This document shows positions 42,354 through 51,687 of a stretch of 64,000 bases of DNA, in pieces. The notes under the pieces are model-generated. The model did not search any database. It was given only the letters and a program-made list of their open reading frames with translations, and was not told the origin of the DNA. This stretch comes from Kordia sp. (GTDB lineage Bacteria; Bacteroidota; Bacteroidia; Flavobacteriales; Flavobacteriaceae). The translations under genes were made by a program, and so were the position numbers. The first letter of the stretch is position 1; each line of letters begins with the position of its first letter. The stretch is from assembly GCA_002733415.1 (NCBI GenBank), contig NVVR01000004.1, positions 83,969 to 147,968 on the forward strand, written 5' to 3'.

Positions 42354-45224
42354 TTATTGAATAACAATCTTTTTTACTGCTCGTTTATAGCCACTTTCTA
42401 TATCTAAGATGTAAACACCAGATGCTAATGAACTAAAATCTAATGTAGTATTAAACACATCCGAGTTATTAGTATGTAACTTTGAGTACACATTTCTTCC
42501 TCTAATATCAAATAATTTCACTTTTGTATCATCAGTAGTACTTACTGACAAGTTAAAGATTCCATTTGATGACGGGTTTGGATATACACTTAATATATTA
42601 AATTGGTTTTCAGCTACTCCTAAAACCGATTCCATTTTACCGAAGTAATATGTACCGTTAATACCAGATGCAAAAGTACCCGATAAAGTTACATCACCAC
42701 CAAAAGCCCCAATAGTAGCAACTACCGTTTCAGAAGAACCGTTATTTTTGATAATCGCTAATGTACTTCTGTTATTTCCTGTTGTTGTTTCCCATTCAGT
42801 AATTTCTGCCTCAGTAAAATAAAATTTTAAAGTAGCATTACCTCCTACTTGCGGAGTTCCTGGTGTAATTGCAAACGTTTTTCCCATTACATAATTAGCA
42901 ACACCTGCTACTTGATACATTACAGAAGCTCCCGTTGCTCTAGATACATAAGTATTTACACAACCATAATTTACACCACTAGTATTTGTTATATCTGCCA
43001 TTACATTTCCATTTGCTGTATTAGCTGTATATATTGTTCCAGATGTACTCAATACATTTGGGTCTGGAGTTCCAGAATTTAAAGCAGTCTGCACACTTGT
43101 TGCTGTAGTAGCACTAAATGCAATTGTATCCCAAAGAAGGTATCCGTTATTATTTGCCGTTTCTGTGTGTCTCAAGACTAAAGATCCTGTAGCACCTGAT
43201 AAAGCTGCAACTTGAACAGGACTTAGATTAAGCGTCTCTAATGAAGGACTTGCTGCATATGCCGTAGCAACCCCACTTGACAATAATGTACCTGCTTGAA
43301 TAGTTCCAGAATTAGTTGTGTCTGTAGCGAAATACAATTCATAATTTTGATTTCCATTAAGAGATAATAATGCATGGTTGATTGATAGTGACGCTACACC
43401 TGCTGGTATTATAAACGATGGAGATATCATATAATCATTCGTAGTATTATCTGCGGTAACTGCCTGAGAACCTAGGAAGTTTGGTTCAATAACCCCAACA
43501 TCATTAAGACCTGAATTGTAATTACCCCAAGTTGAGTTTCCATCAGCATTTATAAGAACCCAACCAGTTACATCAGTAGTATATGTAAAAATAGGAGTAA
43601 CCGTTAATGCATTTGAAACAGCATCATTATCTACAATAGTAATAGTCTGTTGTTTTGTGTTTTCAGTAGTCACAACAGCATCTCCACCACCATTAGCAAC
43701 ATTTATGTCTAATATTAAAGTTTCATTACCTTCTACAAAGCCATCATTTACGACTCTAATCGTAACTGTTTTGTCTGCAATTTGACCTGCAGGAAAAGTT
43801 ACCGTATTCCCTCCTGAAAATTGATAATCATTAGCTGTAGCTGTTCCTGAAACAAGAACAGTTGCTGTTGCTGTTGCTGTTGGCGCTTTACCTATTTTTA
43901 AAGTCACAGTAACATCAGTATACCCACAATCAGAACCTTCGTTTATCGTTTGTGTAAGCGCATTATAACTAACTAATGGAGTAGGTGCCTGACAACGCGT
44001 AGATGTATTTAGCTCCATTCTTCTTGGAGATTGTGCCATAACTGCTTGCATACGTATTTTTTGATCGGCGGTAAAAGTATCCATACAAGCATCATTTGTA
44101 TAATCCATGTAATTTTGAACTTGTTCTGCCCCAGCACCACAATTATTATTAGAAACACAAGAATAATTGGCAGCTCTTGCGTTTGGAGTATCATTACAAA
44201 AATCATCTACTGGACAACTTCCTTGAACTGTACCGTTTACTCCTGTAGGGTCATATGCATTTCCATCACCCCAAATATGACGTAATCCCAACCAATGTCC
44301 AACTTCATGAGTCATCGTTCTACCTAAATTATATGTTCCATTCATTAAAAAAGAACCGTCATCCTCAGCGATAGTACCAAAAGCATCAAATCCTGCAGTA
44401 ACTCCATCCGTAGCCGCAGTACCACCTGTAGCATTCAAACCACCTAAGTTAGGGGTATTATCTGGGAATTGCGCATAACCTAAAAGCCCTTGAAACCCAC
44501 CTTGACTCAATGGTAATCCACCTGGTCTAAACGTCCACATGTTTAAATACAATGTAGGATCCCATTGAGTAGCAGCTTTCATAGTCTCTACATCAGCTCT
44601 AGTTTCCCAATCAACTCCTCCAGCACCATCGGCTACATTGTTGTTATATGGCGTAATATTATGCCTTACAACACCATTTGTTAAATTACCACTTGGGTCG
44701 GTTTGCGCCATACAAAAGTTAATCTCTACATCTACTGCAACACCTGTAGAATTTGCTCCACCGGGAGTACTTACTAATCTTCTATAATCCTGGTTCATTA
44801 CATTAATTTGAGATAATGCTTGAGCATCAGAAATGTTTTCTCCGTTTAAGTTTCCTGGGGTATTAACTGCATCTCCATTATGTACTATATGTATAACAAC
44901 AGGTATATTGTATACAGCTTGTACTGTTTTACCTGCTAAAATATCCGCTTTTATTTTTGCAACTCTAGGAGCTAACCAATTTTCAAACTCTTGAGATGAC
45001 ATTCTATTAGAGTTATTTGCCTGAAGAATAGCTTCATTCTCTACTGACAAACATCTTGCATAACCAGTTTCTTTAATTGCTTGTTTAGTCGTTTCAGTAA
45101 TTTCAAAAGTTCTATCTGAGAAATTATCCGCAGTGGCAACAAGTTGCTTTTGCTGTGCATTCACAGAAAAAACTCCAGCTAAAGTAACAATTACCATAGC
45201 TACTTTTAAAGTAGTTTTTTTCAT
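42354..45224 (-). CDS. secreted M43-type metalloprotease with Calx-beta and T9SS sorting domains
   Basis: 956 residues. Signal peptide 1-23, catalytic domain about 105-400 with HEVGHWLGLRH and the Met-turn MDYTNDACM. Then a Calx-beta domain (about 435-530: VTFPAGQIADKTVTIRVVNDGFVEGNETLIL), a jelly-roll-like domain (about 535-700) and a T9SS sorting domain at the end (LSVYPNPSSNGIFNL, KKIVIQ). It would be an extracellular peptidase. It is the head gene of a pair with the 711-residue protease, 163 bases apart with its own terminator between them, so separately transcribed. Confidence 0.92.
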   Translation of the reverse strand: MKKTTLKVAMVIVTLAGVFSVNAQQKQLVATADNFSDRTFEITETTKQAIKETGYARCLSVENEAILQANNSNRMSSQEFENWLAPRVAKIKADILAGKTVQAVYNIPVVIHIVHNGDAVNTPGNLNGENISDAQALSQINVMNQDYRRLVSTPGGANSTGVAVDVEINFCMAQTDPSGNLTNGVVRHNITPYNNNVADGAGGVDWETRADVETMKAATQWDPTLYLNMWTFRPGGLPLSQGGFQGLLGYAQFPDNTPNLGGLNATGGTAATDGVTAGFDAFGTIAEDDGSFLMNGTYNLGRTMTHEVGHWLGLRHIWGDGNAYDPTGVNGTVQGSCPVDDFCNDTPNARAANYSCVSNNNCGAGAEQVQNYMDYTNDACMDTFTADQKIRMQAVMAQSPRRMELNTSTRCQAPTPLVSYNALTQTINEGSDCGYTDVTVTLKIGKAPTATATATVLVSGTATANDYQFSGGNTVTFPAGQIADKTVTIRVVNDGFVEGNETLILDINVANGGGDAVVTTENTKQQTITIVDNDAVSNALTVTPIFTYTTDVTGWVLINADGNSTWGNYNSGLNDVGVIEPNFLGSQAVTADNTTNDYMISPSFIIPAGVASLSINHALLSLNGNQNYELYFATDTTNSGTIQAGTLLSSGVATAYAASPSLETLNLSPVQVAALSGATGSLVLRHTETANNNGYLLWDTIAFSATTATSVQTALNSGTPDPNVLSTSGTIYTANTANGNVMADITNTSGVNYGCVNTYVSRATGASVMYQVAGVANYVMGKTFAITPGTPQVGGNATLKFYFTEAEITEWETTTGNNRSTLAIIKNNGSSETVVATIGAFGGDVTLSGTFASGINGTYYFGKMESVLGVAENQFNILSVYPNPSSNGIFNLSVSTTDDTKVKLFDIRGRNVYSKLHTNNSDVFNTTLDFSSLASGVYILDIESGYKRAVKKIVIQ

Positions 45225-45341
45225 TTTTTTGGGTTTAAAGTTAAATTTGAGATTCCGAATATAACTTTTATTCGATTAAAAGCAAAAAAAAACGACGAAT
45301 TTAACCTATTGAATTAGTGGGTTTTAATATTTGTTAACAAC

Positions 45342-45373
45342 AAAAAGCCGATACATTACTGTATCGGCTTTTT
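45342..45373 (-). terminator. terminator of the nqr operon (copy 3 of 3)
   Basis: Perfect 14-bp stem AAAAAGCCGATACA/TGTATCGGCTTTTT with loop TTAC, 69 bases past the nqrF stop. Confidence 0.85.
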
Positions 45374-45385
45374 AGATTGTAATCA

Positions 45386-45418
45386 TTTTGAAGCTCCCTT
45401 TTCCAAGGGAATGACAAA
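45386..45418 (-). repeat. GTCA-type hairpin repeat near the end of nqrF
   Basis: On minus it reads TTTGTCATTCCCTTGGAAAAGG and on to GAGCTTCA, with the hairpin CCCTT/AAGGG. It lies between the nqrF stop and the operon terminator. It resembles, at its GTCA start and its AGCTT block, the repeat at 47503. Confidence 0.5.
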
Positions 45419-45441
45419 TATTGTAAAAGGACGATTATCGT

Positions 45442-46755
45442 CTACCCCCCGAAATCATCAAAACGGATATTATCATCATCAAGACCAAAATCTTCACCCA
45501 TTTTCTGAACAGCTTGGTTCATTAATGGTGGTCCACAGAAGTATAATTCTAAATCTTCTGGAGATTCATGTTTAGATAAATATTGATCTATTACAACTTG
45601 ATGAATGAATCCGGTAAAACCATCACCTTTTTCATCATCAACATCATTTTTGACAGTCCAATTATCCGCGTCAGTTGGATCTGATAATGCAATAAAGAAC
45701 TTGAAATTAGGGAAATCTTTTTCTAAATCTCTAAAGTAATGTATGTAGAATAATTCAGCTTTTGAACGTCCTCCATACCAATAAGTAACTTTTCTTCCTG
45801 TTTTTAATGTTCTGAACAATTCATATAAATGAGATCGCATTGGCGCCATTCCAGCCCCACCACCTACATACAACATTTCAGCTTCAGAATCATTGATAAA
45901 GAATTCACCATAAGGCCCAGAAATAGTACAGCTATCACCTTCCTTTAAGTTGAATATATAAGACGATGCGATACCTGGGTTCACATCCATCCATCCGCCT
46001 TTGGCACGGTCAAAAGGAGGTGTTGCTACACGCACATTAAGCATGATTTTTCTACCTTCAGCAGGATAAGAAGCCATAGAGTAAGCACGTTCAACCAATT
46101 CGTTATTTTTCATAACTAAAGGCCATAAACCAAACTTCTCCCAATCAGCCTTAAACTTATCTGGCTCTCCTGGGTGATCTTGAGGATGTGCAGAAACATC
46201 CATATCTGAGAATTTCACTTCACATTCAGGGATTTCAATTTGAATATACCCTCCTGCTTTATACCCCATATCTTCTGGGATTTCCACTACAAATTCTTTA
46301 ATAAAAGTCGCTACGTTATAGTTTGAAACTACAGTTGCTTTCCATTTCTTGATTCCGAAAACTTCTTCTGGAATAGAAATATTCATATCCTGCTTTACTT
46401 TTACCTGACAAGATAAACGAACTCCTGATTTCAGTTCTTTTCTAGTAAAGTGAGGTACTTCGGTAGGTAACGCTTCTCCACCACCATCGTGTACATGGCA
46501 CTCACATTGTATACAAGTTCCACCACCACCACAGGCTGATGGTAAAAATATTTTTTGCGCTCCTAAGGTTGTTAATAATGAATCCCCTGAAGCTACCTCA
46601 ATTTTTCGCTCTCCATTAATGGTAATGGTTACACTTCCTGATGGTAATAATTTATCTTTTGCAAAGAGTAAAATTAAAACCAACGACAATACCAAAATAA
46701 ACAATGCTATTACTGTAATAGCAATTGCTCCTCCTGTTGATGCTAAATATATCAT
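45442..46755 (-). CDS. nqrF: Na+-translocating NADH:quinone reductase subunit F
   Basis: Electron entry subunit: oxidises NADH with FAD and passes electrons through a 2Fe-2S cluster. 437 residues. One N-terminal membrane helix (about 5-33), ferredoxin domain with the cluster Cys in [15 protein letters not shown] and LSCQVKV, FAD-binding [12 protein letters not shown], and the NAD domain with [20 protein letters not shown] and the C-terminal YFCGPPLMN. Last gene of nqrABCDEF, two bases after nqrE. Confidence 0.98.
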   Translation of the reverse strand: MIYLASTGGAIAITVIALFILVLSLVLILLFAKDKLLPSGSVTITINGERKIEVASGDSLLTTLGAQKIFLPSACGGGGTCIQCECHVHDGGGEALPTEVPHFTRKELKSGVRLSCQVKVKQDMNISIPEEVFGIKKWKATVVSNYNVATFIKEFVVEIPEDMGYKAGGYIQIEIPECEVKFSDMDVSAHPQDHPGEPDKFKADWEKFGLWPLVMKNNELVERAYSMASYPAEGRKIMLNVRVATPPFDRAKGGWMDVNPGIASSYIFNLKEGDSCTISGPYGEFFINDSEAEMLYVGGGAGMAPMRSHLYELFRTLKTGRKVTYWYGGRSKAELFYIHYFRDLEKDFPNFKFFIALSDPTDADNWTVKNDVDDEKGDGFTGFIHQVVIDQYLSKHESPEDLELYFCGPPLMNQAVQKMGEDFGLDDDNIRFDDFGG

Positions 46756-46757
46756 AA

Positions 46758-47474
46758 TTAGTTTACAGATTTTGTGTTTGTATTAACCGCTAAAGTTTCT
46801 GTTTTCTCAACCTTAACTACAGCAGTTTTCTTTTCTTCTTTTTTAGCTTCACCGTCACCACCAGTTAACATTCCTCCAAAACTATTGAACCCAATAGCCA
46901 TTAGACCTGTTATGATAAATGTAATTCCTAAACCTCTTAAGGCAGGTGGCACATTTGAGTAACGTATTTTTTCACGAATAGCTGCAATTGCTAAAATTGC
47001 TAAGAACCAACCAATTCCTGATCCAACTCCGTAAACGGTAGCATGACCAATAGTAGGGAATTCTTTCTGCTGCATGAATAACGACCCTCCTAAAATAGCA
47101 CAGTTTACCGCGATAAGTGGTAAGAAAATACCTAAAGAGTTATATAATGACGGAGAAAACTTCTCTACGATAATCTCTACTAGTTGTACCATTGTAGCAA
47201 TGGTTGCAATAAATAAGATAAATGTCAAGAAACTTAAATCATATTCAGCAAATTCAGGTCCCAACCAAGCTAAAGCTCCATCTTGTAATAAATACTGATC
47301 TAACAACCAGTTTAAAGGCATTGTAATTGCCAATACGAAAATAACCGCCGCTCCAAGACCTACTGCTGTAGATACTTTTTTAGACACCGCTAAGTACGAA
47401 CACATTCCTAAGAAATATGCAAATACCATATTTTCTATAAATATCGATTTTAATAATAATTCTAAATATTCCAT
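46758..47474 (-). CDS. nqrE: Na+-translocating NADH:quinone reductase subunit E
   Basis: Polytopic membrane subunit with six helices ([22 protein letters not shown] at the start, [30 protein letters not shown]) and a conserved Cys in each half for the shared 2Fe-2S site at the NqrD-NqrE interface. 238 residues, longer than the usual near 200: the last 35 or so residues form a soluble Lys/Glu/Thr tail ([18 protein letters not shown]) that the core family lacks. The tail may be a lineage-specific addition. Confidence 0.97.
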   Translation of the reverse strand: MEYLELLLKSIFIENMVFAYFLGMCSYLAVSKKVSTAVGLGAAVIFVLAITMPLNWLLDQYLLQDGALAWLGPEFAEYDLSFLTFILFIATIATMVQLVEIIVEKFSPSLYNSLGIFLPLIAVNCAILGGSLFMQQKEFPTIGHATVYGVGSGIGWFLAILAIAAIREKIRYSNVPPALRGLGITFIITGLMAIGFNSFGGMLTGGDGEAKKEEKKTAVVKVEKTETLAVNTNTKSVN

Positions 47475-47502
47475 GTTTTATAAGTTTTAGTTTTTATAAC
47501 CG

Positions 47503-47525
47503 CTTCGACAAGCTCAGCGTGACAT
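47503..47525 (-). repeat. GTCA-type hairpin repeat between nqrD and nqrE
   Basis: CGCTTCGACAAGCTCAGCGTGACA on plus; on minus it starts TGTCACGCTGAG. It can fold by GCTT/AAGC around CGAC with an outer CGC/GCG. It fills a third of the 68-base gap between nqrD and nqrE, which is otherwise the largest gap in a tightly packed operon. Confidence 0.65.
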
Positions 47526-47542
47526 AAAAATTACTAAATCGC

Positions 47543-48187
47543 CTAGTGGTCTTCTACTAAAGCTGGATTTTTACTACGTTGTACCCAAATAATAATTCCC
47601 ACTACTATTAATGCCATTGGCGATAATACCATGAAACCATTATTTTCATATCCTAAAGCATATAAACCAGTTCTCTCTATTGGATCTCCAAATACTTGAA
47701 AACCTAATAAAGTACCTGCTCCTAATAACTCTCTAAAGAAAGCTACTATTACTAACAATACTCCATACCCTGCTGCATTACCTACTCCATCCAAAAATGA
47801 AGGCCAAGGTTTGTTTGCTAAAGCAAAAGCTTCAAAACGCCCCATGATAATACAGTTTGTAATAATTAATCCTATAAAAGCTCCTAACTGCTTACTTAAC
47901 GGATAAGAATATGCTTTCAATACTTGATCTACAATAATTACTAATGTAGCAACAACTATTAACTGAACAATAATTCTAATTTTAGAAGGGATGATATTTC
48001 TCATTAAAGAGATCAATACATTTCCTGCTCCTAAAACAAATATTACTGATATTGCCATAATAATAGATGGCTCTATCTGTGCAGTAATTGCTAATGCTGA
48101 ACAAATCCCTAATACCTGAATAGTTACTGGGTTACTATCTGATAATGGATCTAAAATTAATCCTTTGTGTTTTTTTGATAATCCCAT
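47543..48187 (-). CDS. nqrD: Na+-translocating NADH:quinone reductase subunit D
   Basis: 214 residues, six-helix membrane subunit paralogous to NqrE in an inverted topology. DPLSDSNPVTIQVLGICSALAIT at the N-terminus, ISLMRNIIPSKIRIIVQ and NCIIMGRFEAFALANKPWPS, in which the Cys belongs to the interfacial 2Fe-2S site, are typical. Five bases separate it from nqrC. Confidence 0.97.
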   Translation of the reverse strand: MGLSKKHKGLILDPLSDSNPVTIQVLGICSALAITAQIEPSIIMAISVIFVLGAGNVLISLMRNIIPSKIRIIVQLIVVATLVIIVDQVLKAYSYPLSKQLGAFIGLIITNCIIMGRFEAFALANKPWPSFLDGVGNAAGYGVLLVIVAFFRELLGAGTLLGFQVFGDPIERTGLYALGYENNGFMVLSPMALIVVGIIIWVQRSKNPALVEDH

Positions 48188-48191
48188 AATA

Positions 48192-48944
48192 TTAGTTCTT
48201 TAACGTTTTAAAATATGGTACATATAACTTCAACCCCTTATTTATCATAGCAGAAATCCCATCACCAGTAATTGTAGCACCTGCCATAGCGTCTACTGCA
48301 TTATCGGTTTTTCTTTTATTCTTAGGATCTAAGTTTCCTTTCTTTACTGCAATACCTTTAAAAACACCAGCAGCATCAAGCACATGCTCCCCTGCGAAAT
48401 CATCTCTAAAGAATGGCTCCTTTATATTAGCTCCTAAACCAGGAGTTTCACTAGAGTGATCAAAAAACGCACCTTGAACAACCATGTTTTTATCTAAAGA
48501 CATGTATGCCCAAACTGGTCCCCAAAGACCATTTCCTCTAACAGGGACAACATAAAAGTTCTCGCCATCTTTCTTCCCGATAAACAATGGTAATTGTTGT
48601 TCGTAAGAAGGGTTCGCTTTTACTTTGTCCTGTTCTTTCTTTACTTCAATTTTAAAAGCCGCTTCTGTTTTAGTTGCAATAGCTCCCTTTACAATATACT
48701 GCTCAGTACCTACAAACTTTTCAAACAAAACTGCTGCTTTATCAGCTGAAATGGATTCATTTACATCGTTCGCATCAGTAACACCCATTGCAAACAAAAT
48801 ATTCTGCATTTTATCTATTCTCTTATTAGCCTTTATATTCGGACTTAATACCGAAGAAACACCTGCTAATAAAGAACCTACTACAATTACCATCACGATT
48901 GAAAAGATAATTGTGTACGAATTTTTACTCGTATCTATAGCCAT
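48192..48944 (-). CDS. nqrC: Na+-translocating NADH:quinone reductase subunit C
   Basis: 250 residues: one N-terminal helix (YTIIFSIVMVIVVGSLLAGVSSVL), then a periplasmic flavoprotein domain. The covalent FMN attachment site is the Thr of AVDAMAGATITGDG, the form of the ApbE flavinylation motif. GLWGPVWAYMSLD and ETPGLGANI are family motifs. The flavin would be supplied by the ApbE encoded at 37202. Confidence 0.97.
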   Translation of the reverse strand: MAIDTSKNSYTIIFSIVMVIVVGSLLAGVSSVLSPNIKANKRIDKMQNILFAMGVTDANDVNESISADKAAVLFEKFVGTEQYIVKGAIATKTEAAFKIEVKKEQDKVKANPSYEQQLPLFIGKKDGENFYVVPVRGNGLWGPVWAYMSLDKNMVVQGAFFDHSSETPGLGANIKEPFFRDDFAGEHVLDAAGVFKGIAVKKGNLDPKNKRKTDNAVDAMAGATITGDGISAMINKGLKLYVPYFKTLKN

Positions 48945-48946
48945 AA

Positions 48947-50158
48947 CTATGCTGTTTTTACACGTTTTAATCGCTTCTTCACATTTCCTTGAACCACATA
49001 ATGGTCAATTGTTGGAGCGAAAACATTCATTAATAAAATAGCTAACATTACTCCTTCTGGGAAGGCTGGGTTGAACACACGAATCATCACTGATAAGAAA
49101 CCAATTAAGAAACCGTAAATCCATTTTCCTTTGTTTGTTTGTGCTGCCGATACAGGATCCGTTGCCATAAACACAACCCCAAATGCTAAACCTCCAACTA
49201 ATAAATGTTGCCAGTAAGGCAAATTCATTAAAGCGAAGAATTTTGTTCCTTCCATAGAAGGTGCAATTTGATTAAATATTAATCCCATTATTAAAGATCC
49301 AACTACGGCAGATAGCATAATTCTCCAAGAACCAATTTTAGTAAAGATTAAAAACAATCCTGCTAATAAAATTAACAGTGTAGATGTTTCTCCTACAGAA
49401 CCTGGCATAAAACCAAAGAACATATCCATCACACTGGTATCATGACCAGCAATAGTTAAGGTTTCTTTTCCTTGAGCCATTGCCCCTAAAATTGTTTCTC
49501 CTGAAAAAGCATCTGGTGTTCCAGTAGCTGCAGTAGCTCCTTCAACCCATACTTTATCTCCTGTCATCCAAGTTGGATATGCGAAGAATAAAAATGCTCT
49601 TACTGTTAATGCAGGGTTCAAGATATTCATTCCTGTTCCTCCAAAAACTTCTTTTCCAATAACAACTCCAAATACAACTGCCACTCCTAACATCCATAAC
49701 GGAATATCAACAGGAACAATTAACGGTATTAACATACCCGATACTAAGTACCCTTCTTCAACCTCGTGACCTTTAATAATCGCAAAAATAAATTCTACTC
49801 CCAGACCAACGATATAGGAAACCAATACTAATGGTAAAATTTTCCCAGCACCTAACAAGAAGTTATCCATCGTCCAAAACTCAGGACTCAAAAACCCACT
49901 TGTTGCAGCACTGATTTCTCCAGCTGCTAAATAATGTTGGTAACCAGCATTAAACATACCGAATAGTAAACATGGTACTAAAGCCATGATTACCGTATTC
50001 ATTGTACGTTTTAAATCGTCCGCTACACGAATATGACTTCCCGAATGAGTTACCTCATTTGGCAAATACACAAACGTATGTAACGCGTTAAAAGCAGGAG
50101 CCATCTTGGTTCCTTTATACTTTTCTTTTAAATTATGTAAACTACTTTTTAAACTCAT
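48947..50158 (-). CDS. nqrB: Na+-translocating NADH:quinone reductase subunit B
   Basis: 403 residues, the ten-helix core subunit that carries FMN, riboflavin and the quinone site. KYKGTKMAPAFNALHTFVYLPNEVTHSGSHIRVADDLKRTMN, GKEVFGGTGMNILNPALTVRAFLFFAYP and MATDPVSAAQTNKGKWIYG are typical. The expected flavinylation motif appears as DAFSGETILG, with Glu where most sequences have Ala (SGAT); the acceptor Thr is kept. Confidence 0.97.
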   Translation of the reverse strand: MSLKSSLHNLKEKYKGTKMAPAFNALHTFVYLPNEVTHSGSHIRVADDLKRTMNTVIMALVPCLLFGMFNAGYQHYLAAGEISAATSGFLSPEFWTMDNFLLGAGKILPLVLVSYIVGLGVEFIFAIIKGHEVEEGYLVSGMLIPLIVPVDIPLWMLGVAVVFGVVIGKEVFGGTGMNILNPALTVRAFLFFAYPTWMTGDKVWVEGATAATGTPDAFSGETILGAMAQGKETLTIAGHDTSVMDMFFGFMPGSVGETSTLLILLAGLFLIFTKIGSWRIMLSAVVGSLIMGLIFNQIAPSMEGTKFFALMNLPYWQHLLVGGLAFGVVFMATDPVSAAQTNKGKWIYGFLIGFLSVMIRVFNPAFPEGVMLAILLMNVFAPTIDHYVVQGNVKKRLKRVKTA

Positions 50159-50162
50159 AGCG

Positions 50163-51515
50163 TTATCCTATTTCTTTATACATTAAGTCTAACCCTTCTC
50201 TAATAATTTGCTGATGTGGCTGCTTAGATACACAAACAAATTCAGTTAAAGCGAAATCTTCTGGTGCAACTTCATACATACCTAAAACTTCCATTTCGTC
50301 TAAATCCTTCACCATGCATGCTTTTAACACTTGCATTGGATACATGTCTAACGGAAAAACTTCTTCAAAAGAACCCGTAACAACAAATGCTCTGTGCTCT
50401 CCGTTTGTATTTGTATTTAAGTCAAACTTTTTATTTGGCATCATCCAAGAAAAAGTCATTGCTCTAGAAGTAGACACTTTATTAAATACTGGCTTGTTCC
50501 AACCAAATAAATCATAATCGTCTCCCTCAGGAATTACCGTAACTGTATTGTTGTAATACCCTAAATAACCATCAGGGTTTACCTTAGCTCCGGTTAATAC
50601 ATCTCCACCAATCACACGAATGTTTTCAGTATGTACTCCAGAAGCATATACAAATGCAGCTACTTCCGATCCTATTTTAGTTTTGTAGTATTTTGGCTTT
50701 TTAACTGAAGAACCAACTAAAGCTATAGTACGTTCTGCATTAAACTTACCAGTTAACAATAACTCACCAATGATTACTAAATCTTGAGGCGTTACCGTCC
50801 AAACTACTTCCCCTTTATTAACAGGGTCAATTTTATTAATCTGCGTACCTACATTCCCAGAAGGATGTGGCCCAGATACACTATATAATGTAATACCGCT
50901 TAATCCTGATAAAGGAGAATTTGATTTCTTCCCTACAGAAACGTGTACTGCACCTTCCGTTAATTTACCTAAAGCAGTTACTGCAGCTTGCAATTCAGCT
51001 TCTTTACCTGCTAATACGTAATCGTAATCAGCGGCTAAAGGAGCACTTGCATAAGCAGAAACAAAAATAGCTTTTGGAGCAACTTCCGGATTTGCAATTA
51101 CAGCATACGGACGTTGGTTGATAAACGGCCAACAACCTGTTGCTAATAAATGTTTTTTAATAGTTTCAGCATTTGCAGTGTCAACGTTAATACTAGATAC
51201 ACTAGTATATCGTTGTTCTTTATCTGCACTGATTTTGATGGTTAGAATTCTTCTTCTGTCTCCACGAACAATCTCTGAAATTTCACCACTAACTGGAGCA
51301 GCAAATTTCATAGCCTCATTAGTTTTGTTATAAAACACAGCTTCACCAGCTTGTACTTTATCACCAACTTTTTTAAGCATTTTTGGGATTATTCCATGAA
51401 AATCTGAAAGCTGAATTGCGTAAACATTACTTGCTATAGCTTGCGCCGTGTCTTTTTCGGCGGCACCAACAAGTTTAATGTCAAACCCTTTTCGTATACG
51501 AATGTCTTTGGACAT
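50163..51515 (-). CDS. nqrA: Na+-translocating NADH:quinone reductase subunit A
   Basis: 450 residues, soluble cytoplasmic subunit without redox cofactor. RIRKGFDIKLVGAAEK, KVQAGEAVFYNK, APVSGEISEIVRGDRRRIL, LLATGCWPFINQRPYAVIANP, GPHPSGNVGTQINKIDPV and the C-terminal Cys-containing QVLKACMVKDLDEMEVLGMYE are typical. First gene of the operon. A minus-strand TAAATTTG box lies at 51547-51554, about 30 bases ahead of the ATG, divergent from the T9SS plug gene promoter. Confidence 0.97.
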   Translation of the reverse strand: MSKDIRIRKGFDIKLVGAAEKDTAQAIASNVYAIQLSDFHGIIPKMLKKVGDKVQAGEAVFYNKTNEAMKFAAPVSGEISEIVRGDRRRILTIKISADKEQRYTSVSSINVDTANAETIKKHLLATGCWPFINQRPYAVIANPEVAPKAIFVSAYASAPLAADYDYVLAGKEAELQAAVTALGKLTEGAVHVSVGKKSNSPLSGLSGITLYSVSGPHPSGNVGTQINKIDPVNKGEVVWTVTPQDLVIIGELLLTGKFNAERTIALVGSSVKKPKYYKTKIGSEVAAFVYASGVHTENIRVIGGDVLTGAKVNPDGYLGYYNNTVTVIPEGDDYDLFGWNKPVFNKVSTSRAMTFSWMMPNKKFDLNTNTNGEHRAFVVTGSFEEVFPLDMYPMQVLKACMVKDLDEMEVLGMYEVAPEDFALTEFVCVSKQPHQQIIREGLDLMYKEIG

Positions 51516-51625
51516 AATTGAGTAGATTTTTCTAAAAAATTCGAGCCAAATTTACAATTTAATAGCCAACTCTTAAAATTGTGTTAACTCAAATTTCCTT
51601 ATTTATAGTTTTTCTAAATAACTTG

Positions 51626-51658
51626 TTTGAAAAGAAAAATAGTGTGGCACTAAATTTG
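51626..51658 (+). promoter_or_regulatory. promoter of the T9SS plug protein gene
   Basis: TTTG at 51626-51629, a 21-bp spacer and TAAATTTG at 51651-51658, 29 bases before the ATG. It faces away from the nqrA -7 box in the same 172-base gap. Confidence 0.6.
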
Positions 51659-51687
51659 TCTATATTTACACTCAAACATATTTATCA

